Source of the DNA: Rhodocollybia butyracea
Taxonomy: Eukaryota > Basidiomycota > Agaricomycetes > Agaricales > Omphalotaceae
Assembly (NCBI GenBank): GCA_015501585.1
Contig: JADNRY010000754.1
Location: forward strand, 1-27,898
DNA: 27,898 nt
Direction: 5' to 3'
Shown here: positions 19,980 through 27,898 of the stretch, in pieces
How the letters are laid out: the number at the start of each line of letters is the position of its first letter
How positions within the stretch are numbered: the stretch's first letter is position 1
Made by a program: the position numbers and the translations under genes
The notes under the pieces: generated by a model
Told to the model about the DNA's origin: nothing
What the model saw: only the letters and a program-made list of their open reading frames with translations
Databases searched by the model: none

Positions 19980-20152
19980 AGCGCAATTCAACCAATTTAA
20001 GAGTTACACTGGGAAAAGCCACGATCATAAGTTATCGATACATCAACGTACAAAAAGGGTCATGAAGGGGAAGATCATAAAGATACCATGAAAAAAAGCG
20101 TGCACACAGCCTAAGCCAGCCAGCGAGTAGAAACCAGTCGACTCGCCCATTC
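19980..20152 (-). pseudogene. GH3 region remnant, copy 3 (fragment)
   Basis: Matches the distal part of the GH3 remnant at 1,190-1,310: 'gttatcgatacatcaacgta', then 'agtagaaaccagtcgact'. Similarity stops at about 20,146, beyond which the module is replaced by the small membrane protein gene. No GH3 motif survives, so the assignment rests on position and similarity to copy 1. Confidence 0.6.
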
Positions 20153-20212
20153 GCTCTTGGGCTTTCTAGCGACTTCCTATGCCAGGATTAAATATTCCAA
20201 ACCCATACGCTC

Positions 20213-20769
20213 TCATCGTCTCCTTTCTATTCCCACCCCCACCCCCACCCCCACCCCCACCCCCACCCCAACACTCAAAATCAAAATAATGAAAATCCCC
20301 AAAGCAATCAAGCACCGTTTCGCCCATTTAATCTCGGTCCCTCGCATTTTTTGAAGAATCTCCTCTCGTTCAGCAGGAGTTTTTTCTGGGAGCCATACGG
20401 TCGAAGGTGCGCCTGATGAAGGCTGGGGTTGACGGAGGGGAGAGAAGAGGATACACGCTCCCACAATCCAAGAATACTGGGAGATAGTTAGAACGAGGCT
20501 TGGATTGGAAAAACAAACTCACAAAACCCAAATTTAAACAGATACATCGCAAGTGTAACAGGTTCATTTGAGCCTGAGGAAGAATAGGCTGGGGGTTCTT
20601 CGATGTATGGGGGTAGTGTCTCCTGTTCTTCCGATTTGTCACGACCGAAAATCGCATCGACGGCGTCTGAAGTGGGTTGCAAAGCGACTGAAACTGGCGT
20701 ATGCTCCTGGGGCTCTAGAGGGCAGCTGCTGGTTTCAGCAAGCCCGGAAGGAGAAGATTCGGAAAACAT
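20213..20769 (-). CDS. Small membrane protein with a microsatellite-encoded Gly-Val tail
   Basis: Two exons on the minus strand. Exon 1 starts at ATG 20,769 (MFSESSPSGLAETSS). Upstream in frame is a TAA with no other ATG between, and a TATA box lies about 55 bases upstream. It carries a proline/tyrosine-rich stretch LPPYIEEPPAYSSS and then a first hydrophobic segment (VTLAMYLFKFGF). The likely intron starts at GTGAGT (about 20,524) and ends near 20,456-20,476; two acceptors are possible and only the distal one keeps the downstream frame open. Exon 2 reads CILFSPLRQP, AEREEILQKMRGTEIKWAKR and a C-terminal membrane helix CLIALGIFIILILS, followed by about seven Val-Gly pairs and IERRR. The layout resembles small two-helix membrane proteins common in mushroom genomes; function unknown. 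Confidence 0.62.
20231..20272. repeat. Hexanucleotide microsatellite (CCCCCA)n
   Basis: About six to seven near-perfect CCCCCA units. On the minus strand they lie in the 3' coding end of the small membrane protein gene and encode alternating Val and Gly. The 6-bp unit keeps the frame whatever the copy number. Confidence 0.88.
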
Positions 20770-21206
20770 TCCTGAGAGCGCTTGAGGAGATTGGGGAACA
20801 TTGGGAAACTGCTTGAGCGCGGGTTATATACCAGACTCTTTATTCCTGAAGGAGGTACCTGTACATGTGTGCACCAATCCAAGTCTATTCAAACCACTAT
20901 CAGGAATAGGATGTTGGTATCCATCTAATGCGTGCAATTCATGCAAAAATTACCAGATAAGGCAATTTCTAAATATACACAAATACTGGTTGCTTTGTCC
21001 GATTAATTATGGAAAGGAAATTTCCGGTCAGGTTCTGGGTAGTTGCCGAGAACACTCAACTTGTGTTGAATCATCAAGATGCCTTGTTCCAGATGGAGAA
21101 GACATTTTTCTTACCGTAGGCAAGCCTGAAATGGAAGATTCGGCAAGGATTCGGCATATTGACCTCGGGCGCTAAAACGGTCCAGCTACCATGACGATGA
21201 CTGACA
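20770..21206. other. Divergent promoter region
   Basis: Separates the minus-strand membrane protein gene from the plus-strand F-box gene. TATATAA on the minus strand is at 20,824-20,830. An open frame of 124 codons (20,801-21,175, +) has unremarkable composition and overlaps the promoter, and I do not count it as a gene. Confidence 0.45.
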
Positions 21207-23380
21207 ATGACCACGCCCATCTTGAAAGCTTCCGACCGGTTGACCTTTCCAACTAGTTCAATGCCAGGAGCTCAGCCAAGCAAAGATGTTAAAAAGGGCT
21301 CGAAGCTCTTTAGATTTCGCAAGAACTCTCAGTTGGACTCATTAGAGTCACAAGATTCTAAGGTCACAGCGGTCCCAGCGACATTTACCCTGTCTCGCAA
21401 GCACATCAGTAACCTAGATGTTATCTCTTCCACGCCAACTTTAGCTTCCGGCTCGCGGCCCTCCTACCGCCTTGAAGACATTCCAGACGATCTCTTGCAC
21501 GAAATAGCGAGTTGGTGTACTCCACCAACACTCTTACGAGCTTCATTGGCAGTGAGTAGTCACTCTACGTCTCGTGTTGAATGGTTGCAAACCTAAACAT
21601 ACTGCAGTGTAAACGACTTTTAACTCTCTTTCATCCATATCTCCATCACACGATCGACTGCTCATACACAGATTTATGTCGCTCCGCAATAAAGATCTTT
21701 CCACATAGCCCCTCAACCACGCGTTATATCAAGAATCTCATTCTCAAACCTAATCGAGAACCTTCGGGCTGGGCAAACAGCTCGGAGAAGAGTATTAATG
21801 AAGGCGATGTCCTTGATGTTCTCGAAGGGATAGCGTCAAATGGAGATTTACCGCTGTTAAGCATGTTCAAGTGGTTTGGGAAGGAGAGGCCAAGAGATTC
21901 CTTCTGGTTAAGCTTACGAGAAAAGTGAGTAAAATTGACTCGGTGATTCTATGCCCCGCAAATATTTTTAACTTTTGAAGTCGGCAGTTGCCCGTACCTA
22001 CGGGATATCGGTACCTCAGTAGGCCAGAAGACGCTAGCGAGTTTTCGAGCAGATCTTGAGGTACACACTCCTTCCCTGACTCGTCTTCCTTCAATTCAAC
22101 TATTCCTACTTCGCCGAAATCCAAATAGCTTTTCAAGTTTCAAAATCTTCAAGGATTTCATCTCTTCACGCAAGTCTCGGAGCACTGGACCATGATAAGT
22201 GACCTTCGTATCCCTCAATAAGTACCTCATCTCAGGCTATATTCCAATCATTACACAGACTACCCCATTAACCAAGACTTACCTGCCACCTTATGGAATA
22301 TGCTATTCTCCAGTGACTCCTTGGAAGAACTAACTCTCGATGGAACCTGTTTTGCCGCAGATGCATGGAACTTGAAACCCGTATTTTCTGGACGCTGGCC
22401 TAGCCTTCGAAAGCTCGCTCTGGGCAATGTATGGATTGATGATACTGACAGCATTAGTGATGATGAGATGATGTGCATGTTCTTTCAAGCACATCCAACT
22501 TTAGAAGAGGTATCTTCCCTGGGAACAATGTTCTACTCCTCGGAAGTGATGGGGTGTTTGCTTTCGATGCCGAAGCTCGGGTTGTATCGAGGGAGATTGC
22601 AGCAACTTCAGCACGCGAACAGTGTGCTGTCACGGATCCAGAGTCTTGATCTTTCTGTTAGTTAAGCTATCGCCGTTTTGTCTTTCTTTCTTTGGACTAT
22701 GAGCTGAGTACGCGTGTTACCTTATCAGGATTGGTTCAGCCCCTCTGCTAATTTGGGGGACGTCCTCGGAGATCTTCCCCATCTCAAATCACTCTCTCTA
22801 TATGTAAATTACATGGACAGCCCCTCTTCTCAGTTGGTATTCTATGAAAGACTTTTGCGAAGATGCCCTCAGCTCAGATGTTTCGAAATATCATCAACAT
22901 CATGGTTATCACTAGTAAGGGTCTACTCATCTTGTCCTGATTTTTGCTCACTCTTGGCATTATCGCTGTCTCTGTTTCCAGCGAGAGCTATCAACCGGTA
23001 TACGCGTCGTCCCCGGTCTTCGAATGCTAACCGTAACCCGAACCCTACGCAAACTCAATGTCAACGTGGACGGGTTCAAGGGAGGGAGCGATCTCACCAA
23101 AAGTGCGATACAGATTGCTACCCGTAACCCAAATCTCCGTGAATTTACTCTTCGAGATGTTTTGCCCTGGGATCATCTTGATCAGCTTGCTGGGGTGTTT
23201 CGTACTAAACATATTGGTCGTTATAGGATTGAGCCGATTGAGAATCATCGTGAACCCGAACCTGAAGGTGTGCGTGGGCGCTTGCCGCGAGTTTTGAATG
23301 CGAGAGAGAGTGGTGTTGGAGCTGTGAGGCAGAGATATGAACGGTGCTTTGTGCGTGTTATCACAAATCCTTCTGGATAA
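21207..23380 (+). CDS. F-box / leucine-rich-repeat-like protein
   Basis: Seven exons, phase-consistent throughout: 21207-21551, 21608-21924, 21988-22060, 22129-22198, 22259-22656, 22729-22914, 22982-23380; 595 residues. After a basic, probably disordered N-terminus comes the F-box at about residues 92-125 (RLEDIPDDLLHEIASWCTPP, then LLRASLACKRLL). The remainder is LRR-like, with LEELTLDG, LRKLALGNVW, HLKSLSLYV, RMLTVTRTLRKLNV and NLREFTLRDV. Such proteins are substrate receptors of SCF ubiquitin ligases: the F-box binds Skp1 and the repeats bind a target, here unknown. The family is hugely expanded in agaricomycetes. The start is ATG 21,207; an earlier ATG at 21,191 opens a short overlapping frame instead. 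A decayed relative sits at 2,440-3,360. Confidence 0.88.
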
Positions 23381-24010
23381 GGAAGTGAACGTTGTTGTGT
23401 TTATTTGAGTTTGGGAAAAGCGGTGTTGACGTGTGACTTTTACTGCTTTGGATCGCTGAGTAGAGCATAGATGATAATGTTCATTCAACTGCTCCCGACT
23501 GTCATTGCGTGCACCTCGGGATTCGAACTCACACTTCCATCTGGGAGCACAGCGGTGCGTCTTAAGGTCGCCGTGGTGCACATACCTTTAGTGGTCAAAT
23601 CATGTCTCGACAGTTGGTGAGAATACCTGGTTACTTATACTTGGTTTGTTGTGATCTATGATATTATATGCATCTGTCCAATCCACTAAGTGATACGTTT
23701 CTGCAGAGTGAACGTGTTTCTCCATTATCGGCGTCATCATCGATCATTCCGGATGTGCAAGTTCATTTACTACTTATTAATAACCGAGCGATGAGAAGTC
23801 CAATGACTTCTAGATTTCTGTTATCATGCACGCAGTACGCCACAACATCATGGTCCGCCCTGGCCGTCTGCTCTCGCACACCTTCATTTCCCGGAAATAC
23901 CAGGTGACAGCTTTAAAATTAACGACAGCGCTTGAAATCCCTCCTCCAAGTCCCTCCTAGAAAACACTCAACGGGCCAACACCTCTCCCGTCAATCAAGG
24001 ACCCTCCAAA
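23381..24010. other. Intergenic between F-box and DUF6534 genes
   Basis: Contains the tRNA-like relic at about 23,509-23,581. Otherwise I see no gene. The last 100 bases are CT-rich leader-like sequence before the ATG at 24,011. Confidence 0.5.
23509..23581 (-). tRNA. tRNA pseudogene or tRNA-derived SINE
   Basis: On the minus strand GTGCACC and GGTGCAC form a perfect 7-bp acceptor-like stem around 73 nt in total. A good B-box, GAGTTCGAATCCC, lies at the T-arm position. The T stem itself is mismatched (GTGAG against CCCGA), the D region GGCGACCTTAAGAC lacks a proper loop, and the anticodon arm is doubtful. This fits a decayed tRNA or the head of a tRNA-derived SINE; no isotype assigned. Confidence 0.4.
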
Positions 24011-25589
24011 ATGCCTTTCACCTCTACTCTTGGTGAGCTGATTTTAATCCATTACTCCTGGAAAGCGCTAAATCTCGAAATGTAGGTATTACGCTACTCG
24101 GTATCCTCGTAGCCTGTGTTCTCTTTGGTCTGTTTACCGCGCAAGTGTATATCTACCACAAGAACTTTCCTAATGAATCGCGTTGGATCCGGTTTGGCCT
24201 GGTATGCAAGTCGTCCCCACTCTGATCACGATGCTTGAATAATAACTCACTTCATTGGGTTGCAGGTTGATGGGATGTGGTACGTCCATCCCATTTTATT
24301 CAAGCTGACTTATAAAGCTGAATTCGATCTTCCTCCTCCATCCAGGCTCATCGAGCTGGGCCATACGATGTGCCTCTTCCACCTTGTCTACTACTATGCC
24401 ATAGTTCAGTTTGGGGTCCCGAATGCGATCATGACATCAGCTCCCCCCTCCTTTGCCGTGTCTATTTTCTTTCACGGCGCAGTGGCCGTCCTCGGTAAGT
24501 CCTCATACAATGACATAAAAACGAGTACACGAAGACCCTAAATTCTCTCCTTGAAGCTCAAGGGTATTTTACCTACCGGATTGCCCGATTCACAGGCCCC
24601 CGTACTATATTCCTGTTATCTGTCTCTTCCTCATGACTTGCCAGCTGTCATTAGACATGGTAGTCGGCGTCAAGGCAGCAATAATCGCTGGAAAGAGTGT
24701 AGAAATGTATCTCACCTCGACCAAATGGCTGATCCTGGCTCCGCTGGTCCTTCGTGCCGTTGTGGATATTATCATCTCTGTAACCCTAGTATATTGTCTA
24801 TTGTACCAGCGGAGTGCCAGTGCCTTCAAAAAGTAAGGAGTAAAGCTGTATCTGAACCTCTGACCTCATTCCTTGGTTCCACAGTACAACAGCGGTGATC
24901 GATAAATTAATACTATGGTCTATCGGTGCGTCGTTCGTCAGATCTAATTACCTTCATGGCTTTAACCTTTGATTCAGAGACTGGGGTCATAACTAGGTAA
25001 CGTCCTATGGTGTCCATCATTCTTGTTCAGAGAACTGAAGGGCTCTTCCAGCATGCTTGGTGTTGCGGTGATAATATGCGTGAGTACGTTCCGTCTTTGC
25101 TGATTCCCTCTTAACATGCAGTCCTGATAGTACCTCCATAACGTCGAAAACTGTAAGTCGTAGCTTACGCGGACCTTTCACAAGAGCTTATGCTCACTTT
25201 GATTTCAAAACAGATACATGGGTCGCCCTTTATGTTGTGTTTCCTAAAGGTGACTTCCTCGTATCAGCCTGTGTCCCTAACACTGACCATTATTGATAGT
25301 TTTCTCCAACACCATGTTAGCCAAGTACGTGCATTCACTTGCAACCTCTGGGCCAACTATTAATCCCAAGCCCCAAGTATGAATCACCGTGTCGTGCTAC
25401 GGAAAATGCAGTCGGCACTCATATTGTCTGGTGGTCTTGACATCTCAAACGTGAGATCGCGGAGCATACTACAATTTAATCATTCAACAGATAATATTCT
25501 TTCACCAACGACACCGTCGACGCTGGATACCCCTTGGATTCAGACAAGATTCGATTAGGTTTAATTCCATCGCCAACTCGAAGCGTTGA
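24011..25589 (+). CDS. DUF6534-type multi-pass membrane protein with an apparent 1-nt frameshift
   Basis: About 13 small exons. Clear ones are 24011-24032, 24086-24201, 24266-24279 (14 nt), 24346-24494, 24563-24832, 24885-24925, 24978-24996, 25031-25079, 25131-25152, 25214-25249, 25300-25324, 25378-25450 and possibly 25491-25589. The product resembles the basidiomycete-specific DUF6534 family of seven-helix proteins of unknown function: helix 1 is TLLGILVACVLFGLFTAQVY, then YIYHKNFPNE, LIELGHTMCLFHLVYYYAIV, GYFTYRIARFTG, YIPVICLFLM, LVLRAVVDIIISVTLVYCLL and the late motif WVALYVVFPKVFSNTMLAN. Within the fifth exon the frame must shift by one base at about 24,596-24,601 (a run of five C) to pass from RIARFTG to PYYIPVI; phases before and after are otherwise consistent. 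It is either a recent pseudogene or a homopolymer error in the sequence. The last exon is ambiguous: reading through the 25,451 donor also stays open to a TAG at 25,556-25,558. Confidence 0.72.
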
Positions 25590-26779
25590 AAGCGAAGTCT
25601 AAGAGGAGTGTGTAAATGAAGGCCTTTCATTCTGCAGCTCACGGCGTTGCTACTATCGGACAAAAATCAGTGGCCATCTCCCAGGACAAGAATACGAGCT
25701 TCGGTTGGTGTCATTCAAAGCTGTAAATTATCGTTAAAGAGTATCCTGTATCTGCTGTTTCGGTTTTACTAACTGTTAATATCAGCCCCTGAGTATACAT
25801 AGTGGATGAGTGAGCGAGCGAGGGTCAAAGTAGTATCTTGAGCGAGTTTAAGATGTTTGTAAATACAGACTCAGTGAGACCTCCCTTACTTATTCCTTCT
25901 CTCTACACTTTCAAGATGACTGATTGAGTGAGGATCTGGATTCAAATGTTCAACGTACAATCCTGATTCTTGGGTGAGGTTGGGCTAGAACCTTAGTACG
26001 AACTAACATACTTACTGGGTTACATAGGCTATATTCAGAAAAGCTGAACGAGCTACTTAGTAGGATGAATTCGTAATGAAGGGGGCTGCCTTGTGCCTTG
26101 GTACCTGGGGTTAAACTTTCTTGATTCCCTTCACAGCTCACTTGGTATCACTGTCTCCAGTTTTTTCATCTGTTGTTGTTCCTTTTGAGAAAGGGGCAGA
26201 TACCTGTACCGTGCTTTGGCTGTGTTTCCTGCCAGTATGTCGGTATTACCTATGTTAAGCTTGTGTTAAGCATGAAAAACCAAACATAGAAAAAATTGTG
26301 TGGGTGTATGCATTGGGCACCACTGGGCACCATTGATAGTGCAGACTTGCACTGGTCGGGGAAGCTGACTATAAGATCAAAGATCGTTTGAACTGAAATC
26401 GTGTATTGAAAAGAAGACAGTATCGGGTACCAATAAGTATTTTTATTTTTATTTAATCATATTTATTCGCATTTGCGCATACATACCAGTAAGTACTACA
26501 ATGAGAGAAATCCGTATTGTCATGATAATTGATTCTGCCTGCAACAGTAAATTCCCGAAGGAACGGGGCGAGAGCGTGCTCTCTGCCAGATTACGCACTG
26601 GTCGACGGTGTGATGATGTTCATGTGTCAGGTTGGATATGTAAAATAAGGTAGGTAATGCCATATGTAAGGTATGGAGGGAGATTTTATAGAGAAATGTG
26701 TGTGAAAGAGATATGAGAAAGAAAAATGTGAGAGAGGATCAGAGAGAAGGTAGCTAAGGGAAACAAGGGGGAGAGGGGA
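25590..26779. other. Intergenic, no recognised gene
   Basis: About 1.2 kb. The short open frame at 25,950-26,141 (-) has no family features. A small direct repeat 'gggcaccactgggcaccatt' lies near 26,316. The segment next to 26,780 is probably the 3' untranslated part of the retrotransposon relic. Confidence 0.45.
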
Positions 26780-27250
26780 CTATTCGTCTTCGTTGTCCAG
26801 TAGCTCCGGGAGGTCTCCGAGAATGTCGTGGAAGCGTTTGGTTTCGTTAACATAGGGAAAAAGGTGCCGTAGAATTTGGGTGAAGTGAGGAGGGAGCGCA
26901 TAATTCCAGTGCATCCTGCTGACGATCTGCCGTAGACGGTGCCTTGCCTCATAGTGTGCTGAGCACTGGAAGAGATAGTGAAATACTGTTCCGGGGTGTC
27001 GGCAGCAGCATGGACATGTAGGCGAGTCGGCTCATTTTATGCCATGGAGATGTTTTTGCAGAGGGATATGCCCGGTACGAAGTTGGGTGAGAACGGTGAG
27101 AAGTTTCCGAGGTAGATGGCGAGAGCACCAATATTACTTCCTTGTCGTAGGTCTCCCTTTTCAACGCTAGCATCTGATGATCTACGCCTATCCGAAGGCA
27201 TGGAAAGAAACCAGTCGTCTACAGAGACCGCATTTCTCTTCGTGAAAGTC
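26780..27250 (-). pseudogene. LINE-type retrotransposon 3'-end relic (C-terminus of reverse transcriptase/RNase H polyprotein)
   Basis: On the minus strand one frame reads RHLPRKLLTVLTQLRTGH, IPLQKHLHGIK, then an in-frame TGA (27,032-27,034), then SPTCPCCCRHPGTVFHYLFQ, CSAHYEARHRLRQIV and an acidic end LPELLDNEDE with stop at 26,780-26,782. The block LTQLRTGH..L followed by CPxC..H(x4)C is characteristic of the C-terminal part of fungal non-LTR retrotransposon polyproteins, after the RNase H domain. Upstream of about 27,120 the frame is lost, and no reverse-transcriptase core is present. This is a 5'-truncated, mutated copy, as LINE insertions usually are. No target duplication or poly(A) tail was identified. 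Confidence 0.72.
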
Positions 27251-27898
27251 ACGAGATGACGACGACTTTCCTGTGGAGGATTGAATTTATTGATTTGCGG
27301 ATGATTACGGATGATGAAGGGTGTTCTTTTGGGAGCCTTACTAAATTTTTAGTTAACCATGACAATATGTCAAGCGTTTCTGGCTCCTTTATGTTCGCGT
27401 AGTTGAAAGCTCGGGACCAACGTTCGAGGAGCTCTTACAATCTTCAGTACTCCTCGAGGAGCGCGTCGTTTGTGCACTGTAGAAAGTGTACACACGCACG
27501 GAAACTAGGAGACGCGTGCTCTTTGCCATTTCTCATTCCCGAGCTCCGACCAGCTTCGCAAGTATTTTACTATCCATAGACTCGTACTATCCATGGCACC
27601 TACTCCTCTACCCATACCTCTTCAAAACTGATTAGTTCATATACAATACGTATATGGATGAGGAGTGAGAAAAGTCCTATTGAGCAGCGACTTCATGTTC
27701 TCGAATGCAAGACTGTCTGATCTGTCCTTCAATGCATTTCTTGTCTCAGCAGATTAAAGTCGGCAGGTTTTGTCCGGTGAACAGCTAGCACAAGCTGGGG
27801 GACAATTTACTTGAAACCTGAGGAATTACCTCGATTTTCGGTACACATGGAATCGTTCAAAGACCTGTTGGCGGACAGATAAAGACGCATCTCAGGCT
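27251..27898. other. Window end, no recognised gene
   Basis: An open minus-strand stretch of about 60 codons (near 27,255-27,435, reading ELLERWSRAFNYANIKEPE) may be another fragment of the retrotransposon or of a different relic, but I cannot assign it. Nothing recognised beyond it. Confidence 0.35.

Noticed and set aside
1..20152. Secondary-metabolite gene cluster built around the P450s
   Set aside because: No synthase, transferase, transporter or regulator is present; the P450 density is explained by segmental duplication.
20231..20272. Possible telomeric repeat
   Set aside because: The unit is CCCCCA, not the CCCTAA of basidiomycete telomeres, and it lies inside a coding exon.
20157..20354. 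Plus-strand frame with a Thr-Pro repeat
   Set aside because: It is the mirror reading of the hexanucleotide microsatellite; the minus-strand reading has the membrane helix, splice-compatible exon and promoter.
20801..21175. 124-codon open frame starting MGNCLSAGY
   Set aside because: It overlaps the promoter and 5' leader of the minus-strand gene and shows no family or repeat features.

Overview
The window is nuclear DNA of a filamentous basidiomycete, most likely an agaricomycete mushroom. The genes are split by many short introns of about 45-70 bases, and the recognisable families are expanded or restricted in that group: ordA-like microsomal cytochrome P450s, GH3 beta-glucosidases, F-box/LRR proteins and a DUF6534-type membrane protein. 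I can only place it to class level.

Left two thirds (1 to about 20,150): a decayed tandem array. One module recurs about every 9.3-9.6 kb, in the order P450-B (+), GH3 remnant (-), F-box/LRR, a disordered coiled-coil protein, P450-A (truncated, +), then the next P450-B. P450-B copies end at 974, 10,547 and 19,853. The first runs in from the left edge and is open throughout what can be seen. The second (8,306-10,547) looks intact: 12 exons, 514 residues, all splice phases consistent and all P450 signature motifs present. The third (17,612-19,853) is dead by a stop codon and a frameshift. P450-A exists as a 5'-truncated copy (7,193-8,051) and a shorter relic (16,956-17,285). The GH3 remnants on the minus strand are all broken. 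The F-box gene is a relic at 2,440-3,360 and intact at 21,207-23,380. The coiled-coil protein gene is open at 4,330-5,241, and in the next module it is a relic split by inserted DNA.

Between 11,886 and 16,660 the array has collected non-autonomous DNA transposons. There is a hAT-type MITE with a second member of its own family nested inside it in reverse orientation, each with its own perfect 8-bp target duplication. There is a 1.2-kb CACTA-like element with a 3-bp duplication. There are three copies of a 373-bp near-perfect palindromic element, one inserted at the centre of another.

Right third (20,150 to the end): a small minus-strand membrane protein whose C-terminus is written by a hexanucleotide microsatellite; the intact seven-exon F-box/LRR gene (595 residues); a tRNA-like relic; a DUF6534-type gene with about 13 exons, a 14-nt micro-exon and one apparent 1-nt frameshift; and the decayed 3' end of a LINE-type retrotransposon on the minus strand. 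The rest holds no gene I can support.

One P450-B is probably functional, and the first may be. The array looks like birth-and-death evolution of a P450-centred neighbourhood, not a recognisable biosynthetic cluster: no backbone synthase, transporter or pathway regulator is visible.
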